Shown here one piece after another: positions 1 to 10,056 of a stretch of DNA of 64,000 bases. Within the stretch, counting starts at the first letter, position 1. Each line of letters opens with the position of its first letter. The notes under the pieces were generated by a model. The model was given only the letters and a program-made list of their open reading frames with translations, was not told where the DNA came from and made no database searches. The position numbers were made by a program, and so were the translations under genes. The stretch comes from Xanthostigma xanthostigma (lineage: Eukaryota; Arthropoda; Insecta; Raphidioptera; Raphidiidae): positions 76,296,948 through 76,360,947 of the forward strand of contig OY754464.1 in the NCBI GenBank assembly GCA_963575645.1, given 5' to 3'.

Positions 1-419
1 ACAGTCATTACAATGCTCGAACAAAATTTTTTTTTTTTATTTGAGCAGTAACATTTTACAAAACTAAAACAATGTGAACTTTTAATTTTTAAAATTAATT
101 ACTGTACATATGTCAAATATTTGTAGAGTAACATTTAGAAAAATAAATTTATCCTATAGGTACTTACATAAATAAAACTTAAAAATTTACCCCAGAGTGA
201 AAACAAACATTTACGCTATAAAACAATTCACGTTTTCTGAAAATAAAAGATAATTAAATTACGTTCTGTTTTTGACGTGACTGTTTTTACATTTTTTTTT
301 TTTTAATTCTAGGAATTAAAATTGATTTCAATTTTCAGTTTTAAAAATCACTAATTTTTCTTCGAAAGAAAGAATCAGCAGCATTATTTTTAACAGGAGG
401 ATATTCCAGCAATATAATA
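1..419. other. AT-rich sequence, no gene seen
   Basis: This stretch is AT-rich with several runs of T. I see no long reading frame, tRNA-like motif or paired terminal repeats in it. Confidence 0.6.
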
Positions 420-985
420 AAGGAGGCGGGGTTACAAAATCGATGCGAGCGTTTGTGGTGAGCACTAGGGGAAACTTCAAGCTCAAATTTTCCGTATGTC
501 AGTAAGCAATTAAAAGTGAAAATAGTTATAATTTTACAAAGTTTTTTAATTACAAAGAAAACATGGGTTAAACTAGGCTATCTGGAAATGCTTGCTGTGT
601 TCCGGGCTGTTGCGCTGATGACGATTTAAGTAAAATAAAGATCATTGGCGCTATAATTTGACGTCACGCTGTCAGTGTGAATACATTAATCATGCACATA
701 TTGTACGTCATAACTGATAAATAAATAATTATTATGTACCTTTTATGTTATGCTATTTATATAATAGTTTACAAATCTGAATTTTAACGTACATATAAAA
801 TTAACAGCAGTTTTCCTTGTTACATTTTTTTTGACACATCATGGCCAACTAAAGTTTTTGACTTATTACCAGAGAAACATGTCGCGATTTCCATAAAAAC
901 TGAACTAAATGCTTATCTATTATCCACTAGCGGCGCTAGTAGGCTTCATACACACAACCTACAGGCTTTAGGCGCAGGTTCAAAT
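420..985 (+). repeat. Dispersed repeat, copy A (THAP-like start inside)
   Basis: About 560 bp recur in opposite orientation at 21490-22060. Shared landmarks, in order, are GAGCGTTTGTGGTGAGCACT, TCAAATTTTCCGTATGTCAG, TGCTGTGTTCCGGGCTGTTG, TTGTACGTCATAA and ACATGTCGCGATTTC. The two copies differ by many substitutions and small indels, so this is an old family. No clear terminal inverted repeats or target duplications are visible, so its class is unknown. A short THAP-like peptide frame lies inside. Confidence 0.75.
563..661 (+). pseudogene. THAP-like N-terminal fragment (copy A)
   Basis: The frame reads GNACCVPGCCADDDLSK and ends at TGA (659-661). Known biology: THAP zinc fingers open with a C-x2-4-C pair near the N-terminus, often written CCVPGC in insect proteins, and occur in P-element-type transposases and host DNA-binding proteins. 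Here only the first cysteine pair is present; the later C-x2-H part and the AVPTIF-type motif are absent. An upstream ATG at 563 is separated from the motif by an in-frame TAA. It could be a first exon whose splice donor lies nearby, or chance similarity. The same peptide, slightly changed, is kept in copy B. Confidence 0.3.
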
Positions 986-1275
986 ATAAAATTTATTATC
1001 TCCAGTGGGAAATATAAACACAAAAAGATGTATTATTGTTTGTATACTACTTGTATACTACTAATGGAAATAGTAAACTGACAGCCCTTAAATTAACAAC
1101 ATACATCCATCTCGAATGAAGGTAAACATTTGGCTTGGCATAGAACTTTTTTCCGTCTTAAATATAAATAAACAACAATAGTGGTGCAACATATCTTTAT
1201 GGGTTATAATCTTCACCAAAAGTTTCTTTAAGTGAACTTCTCTACGAGTATAAACTTCAAATATTTACTTAATAT
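986..1275. other. Unassigned AT-rich sequence
   Basis: I see no element ends here. The last four bases (1272-1275, ATAT) are the left target duplication of the adjoining solo LTR. Confidence 0.5.
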
Positions 1276-1916
1276 TGTAACAAAACTGTTCTAGTTCGTG
1301 GTAGAAATTATTTATTTACAATAATAAACGCTTAACAAAACAGTAAAACACACAAACGAAAGCGTACTTCTTTAACGTAACAGTAATAATAACGTTAAGA
1401 GAAACAAAATAACGACAGTTCCAAATAATAAAATAAAAGACTAAGTAACAGAGAATATAGAGTCACTAAATTATGTACACAAAATATTTACAACACACAA
1501 ACACAACAAAGTTTATCTAGTACACTTAGTCACATTTGTCTATTAACTATATTCACACGATTATTTACAGAAAGTTATTTATGTAAAACCAGATTTATAT
1601 AATTGCACTCAATGGTTTACACACACCACAGTTTATTTATCTTCACAGTATAACTGAATGATTAATGTCGCAACGCCAGAGCACTTGTATCAACACATGA
1701 GCAACTCACCTACAACTGACTGACTGGCCAACCACTCCGCTCGCATTTTATAGCTTCGTCTCCTGCCTGTCGAATGTTCTAGAAGCATCTCAACCTTTCT
1801 TTACATAATTGCCTTCTCCAGGCATTTATAAGAAGGTCGGGTTTTTACCTGCTTTCCATTGTTGTTGTTGTCTATAACATTCTATGGAACACATACCCGA
1901 AAGGGGGCACGCAACA
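1276..1916 (+). mobile_element. Solo LTR of an LTR retrotransposon (copy 1)
   Basis: The 641-bp element begins TGTAACAAAACTGTTCT and ends CACGCAACA, so it has the canonical TG...CA ends. It is flanked by the 4-bp direct repeat ATAT at 1272-1275 and 1917-1920, which fits a Ty3/gypsy-like integrase. No internal gag-pol sequence or second LTR adjoins it, so it is a solo LTR left by LTR-LTR recombination. The same family recurs at 3007, 16415 (minus), 48142 (minus), as a 5' fragment at 58362, and as tandem 3' pieces at 18702-19598. The interior includes a GTT-repeat tract near 1860. Confidence 0.92.
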
Positions 1917-2010
1917 ATATTTTTTACGTCTTTGTTTACTCTGTCCAACCACCTCTACTTCCCTTCATACTCCGCATTTCGTCCTGCGGTTATCATTAGC
2001 TTTGTTCCAA

Positions 2011-2151
2011 CCTCTCTTCGAACGGTAATATTATCTTCACAGTCTTGCGCAATATCTTACAGTTCTACGCAGTAGCTCAAAAACCGATACAAACAGTTTC
2101 GTTTTAGCTACTGCGCAAGACTGTAGCTATAATAGTACCGTTCGCAGAGAG
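2011..2151. repeat. Short foldback (inverted repeat)
   Basis: Arms share CGAACGGTA at the outer side and CAGTCTTGCGCA at the inner side, in opposite orientation (2011-2066 against 2100-2151), around a short AT-rich centre. It is imperfect and looks old. No target duplication is obvious. Confidence 0.6.
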
Positions 2152-2261
2152 AATAGAACAGAGCTATTAAGTATTCCTATTCGTGTCCAGTCTGTTTTAT
2201 TTTATTCAAATTTATATTTTTTTTTACTTCAAGTAGTTCCGCAATCACTACACAGGAAATT

Positions 2262-2424
2262 CAAAAAACAAGTGGCTTTGCCGAAAAAAAGTGCGTTCGA
2301 AGAAGGTTTATAGGTGTAAGTTTTTACTTGACAAGTAAAATCATTTATTGAAACTTGCCAAGTGAAAACTTGGATAAACCTTCTTAGATCTCACTTCTTT
2401 TTCTGGGCGAAGCTATTTGTTCTT
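2262..2424. repeat. Short foldback MITE-like element
   Basis: The left arm carries GAAGAAGGTTTATA and the right arm carries its complement ATAAACCTTCTT, with further pairing outward (GGCTTTGCC against GGGCGAAGC). The loop near 2320-2370 is itself partly self-complementary. No coding capacity is present. Confidence 0.65.
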
Positions 2425-3006
2425 TGTATCGAATTGGAGGGCGCACAACCAGCCAAAATAATTATGATGACAAATCAGTCAGAGTCAGTGAACACCCAAA
2501 ATCGTGATTTTTATTTACTCGTATCTTGGAAGCTATTCCACCTATCCGTATGAAATTTAGAATACTGCCTTTTTATGGTAATCTTAACTCCTCTAAAAAA
2601 AAAACAGTTCTGTAGCGTAACTTGTCTCGGAGATAAAGGGGGGTCTAAAATAGCCCGAAATGATTCACTTTGCGGAAACTTGGCCAGCTCAGTTCGTGCG
2701 CTCTCATAAGATTGGACTATTTGTAGGAAAGTAAGGAGTTTCTATTACTGGCTTACTTTGTTGTTTGTTATAAGTGGATATATTTGCGAAACACCTGCCC
2801 CCTTGCAGAAGAAATAAGTTGTTCGTTCATTTCTTCAACACTTATATATCATATTTCAGTACAAGCTGGCTATTCGGTTACCGTAGCCCTATCCAAGTAC
2901 ACTGTTACGTGACAATGTTCCATCTGCCAAACTTTCTTTTCCAACTTTGGAATCATAAAGCCGTGACAATGTCCATTCCTATTTGCTCGCAACTATTCAT
3001 TGTTAT
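2425..3006. other. Unassigned sequence
   Basis: I recognise no element ends or coding similarity. The last bases (3003-3006, TTAT) are the target duplication of the following LTR. Confidence 0.4.
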
Positions 3007-3578
3007 TGTAACAAAACTGTTCTAGTTCGTGGTGGAAATTATTTATTTACAATAATAACGTTAACAGAAACAAAATAACGACAGTTCTAAATAATAAAAT
3101 AAAAGAATAATTAACGAACAATACATTGTCACGATACTATGTTCACAAAATATTTACAACACACAAACACAACAAACCTTATCTGGTACACTTATTCACA
3201 CTTAACTATATTCACACGATTATTTATGTAAAATCAGATTTATATAATTGCACTCAATGGTTTATACAGCTCATTTATCTTCTATCTCAGCAGTTGCCTC
3301 GGTCTTGCTGTACCGACTGAACAATTTATTTCACAGTCGTCTGTAATCCACTGTACGTACGCTGCAACTAACCAACTGACTGACTGACTTGCCAAACACT
3401 CCGCTCGCATTTTATAGCTTCGTACCCCGCCTGGTAGAATTTTCTAGAAGCACCGAGATCCTTCCTTTACAAGTGTCGCCTTCTTCAGTTCTCGAGTTGT
3501 GACTACCTGCTTTCCATTGTTGTTGTTGCGAGAATATTCCACAGAAAGCATAGTCGTCCCAACAGGGAGCACGCAACA
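3007..3578 (+). mobile_element. Solo LTR (copy 2)
   Basis: The 572-bp LTR has the same ends as copy 1 (TGTAACAAAACTG ... CACGCAACA) and a perfect 4-bp target duplication TTAT at 3003-3006 and 3579-3582. It diverges from copy 1 by substitutions and small indels inside, so the two come from separate insertions. There is no internal retrotransposon sequence beside it. Confidence 0.93.
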
Positions 3579-3985
3579 TTATTTTATAGTGTTAACTTCC
3601 CAGTACATTGGGAAGTTGTCTGTAAAAAGTCGAAATCAAAATATTTAACAAATTTTTATGCTGCAAGATCATGATTATTTTTGAAGATAATATGTCTGTT
3701 GTGTACGTAGGTATGTACGTGGTTATTTCTTTCTCGAATGAAATCTCGCAAATAAAAAATGATATCGACTACGATAGAGCACCAAACGACGCGCATTAAC
3801 GTATAGATATGACCTGAAAGAGATTTTTCAAAATCGGTCCACTCGTTCCTTTTTTTAACCAAAAAGACTCCAAAAAAGTAAATTTTACACAATATCTCGT
3901 TAATAAAATTATGTTGACTTCATTAGGGTGTCAACGTTAAATTAAATATGGCGTCCTCTAGAGGACATATAGTCATGAACTAAAA
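3579..3985. other. Unassigned sequence with one small hairpin
   Basis: AACTTCCCAGT and its near-complement ATTGGGAAGTT form a hairpin at about 3595-3618. Nothing else is recognised. Confidence 0.4.
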
Positions 3986-3987
3986 AA

Positions 3988-4130
3988 ATATTTCAAATAA
4001 ATAAAATTAAATTACCGACCAATTTTTTTCAGACTATATATTGACAAAAGTATTAAAATTATAAATCAATATTTCACTAGATGACGTTTTGATCGGGATT
4101 AAAAAAACATTGTTTTAATGTTGGGTATCA
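3988..4130 (-). repeat. Fragment of the 17.9-18.4 kb foldback family
   Basis: The order AATAAAATTA, ACCGACCAATTTTT, TCAGAC, ATATATTGAC and GACGTTTTGATC matches one diverged arm of the family seen at 4507-4845, 17945-18372 and 31610-31770. It lacks a second arm and its hammerhead-like core is degraded. Confidence 0.6.
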
Positions 4131-4242
4131 ATTAATTAGCACATTTCAAAAATATATATGTTGTTAGCTGTTGCTTACGGCTTTGCTTGCATGCACCCCA
4201 TAATAAGGAATAATCACGAAATTATAACCCCAAAATAATTTA

Positions 4243-4893
4243 AATAAAAAGTAAGTTCAAAAACTAAAACCCGACTACTGAAAAATCACGCTCTAAAAAT
4301 TATGAAACAAGAAAATAACCGTGGTCGTATACCACCTCCTCTATTATGGTCATATGGCGCCCTCCAGATGTATAGCGTGATGCACTTTGCCCTAAACCTT
4401 GTGATTGCTTACTACTGTTAAAATGTACCTATTGTTTTATTAGGAAAGGTGGCATACGGCCACGGCTATTTCCTTGTTTCATAATTTTTAGAGCGTAATA
4501 TTACAGACAATAAATAGAATTATCGACCAATTTTTCAGACAATATATTAACAAAAAAATATATAATTGATAATATAATTTGATCCGGATTTGGACCTTCT
4601 TCAGAACTGATCTAAAAAATATAAAAAATAATTAATATTTAGTTTCTAATTAGTTTTTTATAAAATTCGTTCAAAGTTAATTAATATAGATATATTGAAA
4701 AAATAAGAAACAATTTTTATTAATATATTAATAAATAATAAATGTATTAATTATATATTTTTTTGTTAATATATTGTCTAAAAAATTGGTTGATAATTTT
4801 ATTTATTGAAGAGTTCTAATCAGACGTTAATCAAAGATTTGAGTATAATATTACAGAAGTCGGGTTTTAGTTTTTGAACTTTCTTTTTATTAA
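4243..4893. mobile_element. Foldback MITE (family with TIR AAGTTCAAAAACTAAAACCC), interrupted
   Basis: The left arm contains AAGTTCAAAAACTAAAACCC followed by GACTACTGAAAA; the complement (GGGTTTTAGTTTTTGAAC) lies at 4861-4878. Inner arms share a CCGTGGTCGTAT-type block. A second foldback element (4507-4845) has inserted in the right arm and is flanked by an 11-bp direct repeat, TAATATTACAG. An uninterrupted copy is at 9777-10048 and a right-arm fragment at 27911-28010. Confidence 0.8.
4507..4845. mobile_element. Foldback element nested in a MITE
   Basis: It starts ACAATAAATAG and ends near GACGTTAATCAAAGATTTG. Both termini carry ATCGACCAATTTTTCAGAC or its complement. The 11-bp direct repeat TAATATTACAG flanks it (4496-4506 and 4846-4856). 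A degraded hammerhead-like core lies on the minus strand near 4587-4612, where the expected GAAA has changed to CAAA. An 11-bp duplication is long for a DNA transposon and would better fit target-primed insertion. Confidence 0.7.
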
Positions 4894-5831
4894 TCTTGTT
4901 TTCGAAATTCATGAAATGATAAAGCTTAACAGAAAGCAGGTGTCAAACACAAAGAAAATGAAGTACCTAGTTGAATATAAAAAGCAGTTCAGTAAATACA
5001 ACATAGTTTTAATAATTTCCGGTAACGTGTAGAATAAAAATGTGAAGTAAAAACCGAATGTCGATAAATTCAAAGCAAGTTCGATTATTGCCAATGCAAT
5101 GTGTTAAGACCTTTAGAGAGAAATGAAGGGAAAAGAAGGCAGCTATAACTTTTCATACGTTCATATGATTAATGTTCGAACTGAACACACTTTCAAAATG
5201 AAATTTCATCTATACTCACAGTAGAACACCATACGGTAGTGGTACAGAGTTCGGTTCATTGAAAACAGGCCCCAACGAATTCCGTGTTGCCAATTTTGGA
5301 CTAAAATCTTCTGATGTAGGAAATTTTCCTTATTTATCTCACTACTGTAAAAAGTCATAGTAAGAGAGCTGACGCGCAAAAAAATCATGTCGTCCCAACC
5401 TTCTGCCGCTTGGTACATAAGCTATTGAGGTAATTTAGAGCATTTAATCTTATATGATATACATATATAGGCGGGATCTGGATCCATTTTAAGATAAGGG
5501 CGATAAACAATTTCAAAGATTAGGTATAAAAAAATTGTTAAAATTTAAAAAAATTTCTACCGCTTCGTTTTTAGATTCTGTTAGAGCCAAATGACAGAGA
5601 AATACCAGCGGCAGAAATTTTTGATCGATTGCACCCACCCCAAACCACTCCTAAGAAAGTGGATCCACTTTCTTAGGGTCAAAAAAATGAAGGAGACGGG
5701 TTGCAACCGCCGTAGGTAGAGGAAGCAAAAAGTGAGCGGAAAACCAAAAATTTAAATTTTCTGATGTATCTACGTTATTGCATAAAAAAAAGACTGGTTG
5801 CACTCCGGGAGTGCCGGTGGAAGTGAAAACA
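4894..5831. other. Unassigned sequence
   Basis: I see no paired repeats, tRNA-like motifs or coding similarity. Short open frames here have no recognisable product. Confidence 0.4.
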
Positions 5832-6136
5832 TAGATGTACTTAAACTAAATTTCGCTAGTAGCAATATAAGTTACATGCAGTGCAAAAAATTATAAGCTA
5901 TAAGCTTTGACAAAACATTAAGAGATGTCGCTATGCATCCATGTTTCGTAAAACTACACATTTATAAAATTACATGCAGCCAGTCACTGGATGTAATTTT
6001 TTAAATTTGTAGTCTTACGAAACCTGAGTACATGGCGACATCTCTTAAGGTTTTGTTAAAGCTTATAGCTTATAATTTTTTGCACTGCATGTAACTTATA
6101 TTGCTACTGACATCTAGCGAATTTTAGTATATGTAC
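5832..6136. mobile_element. Foldback MITE, about 305 bp
   Basis: Two ~135-bp arms face each other: TTATAAGCTATAAGCTTTGA on the left pairs with TAAAGCTTATAGCTTATAA on the right, and AAGAGATGTCGC pairs with GCGACATCTCTT. Only a few mismatches separate the arms, so the hairpin is nearly intact. No coding capacity is present. Confidence 0.85.
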
Positions 6137-6172
6137 TGCCGAAGCAAGTACGGTAGACCGTCTCAACAACTC

Positions 6173-6218
6173 GTCAGGGTCACGTGACCCTGACGCCTGA
6201 CGCGTCAGATCTGACGCG
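6173..6218. repeat. Cluster of three perfect palindromes
   Basis: A 22-nt perfect palindrome centred on CACGTG (6173-6194) is followed by the 12-nt palindrome CTGACGCGTCAG (6197-6208), which overlaps the 18-nt palindrome CGCGTCAGATCTGACGCG (6201-6218). The core word TGACGC or its complement is used repeatedly. The region is far more GC-rich than its surroundings. Confidence 0.9.
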
Positions 6219-7173
6219 AGTTTATTTTTTACCCATTACAAAAAAAAGTGTACAACGCCGCTAAAGAAGTTTTCACTTCAAAAATTATTAAAACATTCCA
6301 AAAAGGAAAGGTGTTGCAAGGTACGGATGGCAGCCTGTGAATAATTGTAAAATTTCGATTTTGATCAACAATAAAATGTGCATAAAAATGAATCGTTACT
6401 ATACATGTTTCTAATTATTGTGTGTAGTGTACAAGGTGGTGTCGATTGCACCGATGTTCAGGTACTTAATTAAAGTAGCTCAGTCATTACCTGGACATAA
6501 TTGAAATACCTGCAACCAAATCCTATATGGATTAAATGATCCGAGTTGGCGCCGGGTCCGTGTGTTACTCTTTGTGATCTTTAATATCAGGACAAAAGCT
6601 CAGTAATTTATTACTTGCTGTGTGACGGTACAACAATAAGAACCGTTACATAGTGTGTAGGGGAAACGCCCGCGGGAGATTCTGTTTTATAGGTAGTCAA
6701 ATAAATAAACATAAATATTAAATATGCATTTATTTAATTTAAATTGGACATCTATTTTAAAAATAATTTTCGAGGATCTTCAGCAAAACGGTTTATGACG
6801 TCTCCTAAAATCCAGGGTGGGGCAGCTGCCCCCCTCTACTCTCTCCTGGGTACGCCCATGGATGAGTACTTGAGTTTACTTGACGTATTATGCATCTACT
6901 TTTACTTTCTCTCTAGTAACAACTTTAAGTTAGAAAGTAAAAAAACATAAACCGTTTAACTACACAAAGAGTTTTTGAAGTTGGTGTAGTATTTTAAGAA
7001 TCAGCTTAAAACATATCTAAAGGTCGCTGCACATACGAGGCTGGTTTTGTCGCTAGATTTGGATGCTAGGTTTCAAACGTGCTTGCTTGCGCGAGGGGGG
7101 CGGTTGGTCAAGTTTAGTGTCGCTGAATAGATCTTTTAAAAGTACTGAACACGTGCAAAACAAGTAGAAATAT
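6219..7173. other. Unassigned sequence
   Basis: No element ends were recognised. GC content rises in the first 80 bases and at 7080-7110, where a GCGAGGGGGGCGG run lies. Confidence 0.4.
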
Positions 7174-7640
7174 AAACCGTTTTGAAAAGTATACCATTAT
7201 TATATAAAATCAACGTTATAGCATATATCTCTTCTGCATTTCAAACGTCCTCCCAAAATTTAGTTCCAATCCGCTCATCCGCTTGGCATGTATCGTGTTC
7301 ACAGACTTTTTCCAAAAATATGGTTCTTGGATTCGGGAGAATAATAAGCTGTTATGAAAAGTATACCATTATTACCTAAAAAAACATCGTTATAGCATAT
7401 ATCTCTTCTGCGCATACACCGATTTTTCCCATAAACAATACCACTCTTGATATTTCCATATCAAACATCCTTCAAAAATTTGGTTTCAATCCGCTCATCC
7501 GTTTGGCCTGTATCGTGCTCACAGACTAACAGACGCACAGAGTTTTTCCAAAAATACGTTTTTTGGATTCGGACGACCAACGAGAAAATATTGTAAAATT
7601 TTGAAAAGTGAATTTTGACCTAACTTAGTAACATTCCTCA
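7174..7640 (-). repeat. Dispersed repeat family R-FW, one and a half tandem copies
   Basis: The block ACCGTTATGAAAAGTATACC ... CAATCCGCTCATCCG ... ACAGACGCACAGAGTTTTTC occurs once fully (from about 7340) and once partly upstream. On the minus strand the family encodes a conserved peptide resembling KFWEDVWYANIKSPIVF in its better copies. Other copies lie at 32762-33025, 41485-41840 and 61410-61765, with a fragment at 32090-32225. The far end forms a hairpin (ACCATTCC ... GGAATGGT). Confidence 0.8.
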
Positions 7641-8012
7641 CTTGTGGTGTTGGAATGGTAAAATTAATTATTAAAATAAATAAATGAATTGAAAACTGCG
7701 TTCTTGGTTTAATTAGACGTTAACCTGACGATAAATAAGGGTAAATGCGTAAGTTAATATTTATAGCAGTTAGACATTGCTGTGGAGTTTCGACCTTTTG
7801 TTTGCCACGTAGATTGTTCAGATTCATTACGTTAATAAATTTAAGTCCACGGGTTTACCATATTATTACGTCTTGTATAAACAGTACACTGGAGAAACAC
7901 CAGGAGGTGATGGTGACTTCTTCTTCTTCTTCATAGCGCGCGACATTTAATTTTCATTAACCGGCTATGTAAACGCTATGCACTAAAGCCACTTCCTATA
8001 TATATTATATAT
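7641..8012. other. Unassigned sequence
   Basis: No recognised element. It includes a CTTCTTCTTCTTC tract near 7917. Confidence 0.4.
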
Positions 8013-9331
8013 GTTATGGTCAATGTCCAAAATCCGGGCATTGTCGACAATGCCCGAGCCACATCGGGCAATGTCCGAAATCGGACAAGGTTCAAAAAAT
8101 AGATTTTTTTATAAACATGAAAGGCTGACATTTGATCTTTATCATGGATAAGTTATCATTAACCCTTTATGGAATTTTTATCACTGATATCAACTATTGA
8201 AGAATATATTTTTCAGCTTTCTATTACAATTATCGATGATTGAAAACACGTATTATTTATTTATTATTTATATGATATGAGCAATAAACAATATAATATC
8301 TCAATGCATTAAATTTCAGAACTCACATTTATTCCAGCAATAAAAATAAAAATCAAAACTACGGATAATTTATTTTATTCAACACGCGTGAGTAATATGT
8401 AATTTCGGGGCCCTGCTAAACGTGGGAGAAATAATATATTACTTCACTAGTGTAATAATGAATTTTCTGGCGTGGGAGAAATAATGTATTACTTCACTAG
8501 TGTAATAATGAATTTTCTGGACCAATAGAAACTCAGTAGCAAGCCCAAGCGCTAAATAATGAAAAAAACTGCAAGTAGCTTCTGGACCAATAGGAACGTG
8601 GTAGGCGGTATTGTATACTTATATGAAAACAGCATCGCAATTCAGCGAAATCATGGCAATCTTGTGTATACACTGACGGTGGTACGTCAATCAATGAAGT
8701 GATTTATTATTTTTCCCTCTTTTATCAGGGCCCCGATTACATATTACTCCTGCTAGTTGAATAAAGTATTATGTGCGACTATTGATCGAAGGAGAATATT
8801 CCACTCGCGTGCGTTTTACGCTCATGGAATCTTCTCCTTCTCTCACTAGTCGCACAATATACTATTCATACATTTTATTTATTTTAATAAATGAAAATAT
8901 GTTTATTGCTCTCTTAAGCTGATCTACTCATATCTTCTTATTACTCAAATACAAAAATCTTCCATTTATTACAAAATTCGGCTTTATAAGACGTTGGTAA
9001 GTTCTAGCGCTGTCATTCTTTTTAGAATTCTCGTAATAGTCGGAAATAAATTATACGTGGTTTCAATCATCAATAATTGTAATAGAAAGCTGAAAAATAT
9101 ATTCTTCAATAGTTGATATCAGTGATAAAAATTCTATAAAGGGTTAATGGATAACTTATCATGATAAAGATCAAATGTCAGCATTTCATGTTTATAAAAA
9201 ATCTATTTTTGAACCTTGTCCGATTTCGGGCATTGCCCGATGTGGCTCGGGCATTGTCGACATTAACCGGTCAATGTCGACATTGCCCGGGCATTGTCGA
9301 CATTACCCGTATTTCGGACATTGACCGTAAC
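8013..9331. mobile_element. Long-TIR DNA element, about 1.3 kb, non-autonomous
   Basis: The ends are GTTATGGTCAATGTCC on the left and its near-complement GGACATTGACCGTAAC on the right, with inverted arms of roughly 265 bp (8013-8275 and 9058-9331). Both arms carry GC-rich ATTGTCGACA words, including a perfect 22-nt palindrome at 8035-8056. Flanks are TA-rich on both sides, so the target duplication cannot be read with certainty. A different element (8381-8863) occupies the centre. No transposase frame remains. Confidence 0.85.
8381..8863 (+). mobile_element. Nested 480-bp repeat with paired CCAAT motifs
   Basis: It begins AACACGCGTGAGTAATATG and ends TAGTCGCACAATATAC. A second copy in opposite orientation is at 60259-60687 outside the long-TIR element, so this is an independent insertion. 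Internal inverted pairs (GAGTAATATGTAAT with ATTACATATTACTC) suggest composite terminal repeats. Two GGACCAATAG motifs precede a TATATGAAAAC box, which looks promoter-like, but there is no open frame behind it. In this copy a 49-bp segment ending GAATTTTCTGG is duplicated in tandem (about 8423-8520). Confidence 0.8.
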
Positions 9332-9776
9332 ATATATATATATATATTTCGATGTTAAGTTTATTAGTTAGTTTTTAACTTACTTGCGCAAAATTAATTT
9401 CCTCCTTTGTCGCCTTTGTCTACAAATTTTTAAATCGTCAGACGATTTAGTCTTTATTTATGGCCTGCTTTTTTTAAATGTATATAACAATGAACTGCTT
9501 GTTAACAGTGTTTTGTAAATATATTTTATTTAACTTTAAACGTTTAGAAGCATCTAACTATACTGCTGGGTTGCAGGAAAGATTGTCAAAAAATGACCTT
9601 AGATTTTGATAATATAGTTACAGTTTCCATACATCAGGAGGAGCCTAATGCCGTATTCAAACTTCCTGTCATCTAGAACAGGGGTGTCAGACTGATTTTT
9701 CTAAAGGGCCATTTATAAGATTTAGGGTGTGTTAACTAAAATCTTTATTTAGTTGAAATCAATTTTCATATAAAGG
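9332..9776. other. Unassigned sequence with a hAT-like end
   Basis: CAGGGGTGTCAGACTG at about 9680 resembles a hAT terminus, but no matching right end was found nearby. The rest is unassigned. Confidence 0.35.
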
Positions 9777-10048
9777 TAAAAAATAAGTTTAAAAACTAAA
9801 ACCAGACTACTGAAAAGTATGACACAAGAAAATATTCTCATCTGAGGATAGCCGTGGTCATATGCCTCCTACCCTAACAAAACATTTTAACAGTAGTAAG
9901 CGATCATAAGCTCTAGCGCAAAGTGAATCACGCTATATATCTGGAGGGGCCTCATGGCATACGACCACGGCTATCCTCAGATGAGACTATTTTCTTGTTT
10001 CATACTTTTCAGTAGTCGGGTTTTAGTTTTTGAACTTATTTTTTATTT
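9777..10048. mobile_element. Foldback MITE (TIR AAGTTCAAAAACTAAAACCC), complete copy
   Basis: Arms of about 100 bp face each other. The left begins near AAATAAGTTTAAAAACTAAA; the right ends TTTAGTTTTTGAACTTATTT. Inside, ATCTGAGGATAGCCGTGGTC is present on both strands. The central 70 bp includes ATCACGCTATATATCTGGAG, shared with the 4.3-kb copy. No coding capacity. Confidence 0.88.
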
Positions 10049-10056
10049 AAATTATT

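Noticed and set aside
1276..3578. A single LTR retrotransposon bounded by the LTRs at 1276 and 3007
   Set aside because: The interval between them has no gag-pol sequence, and each LTR has its own, different target duplication (ATAT and TTAT), so they are separate solo LTRs.
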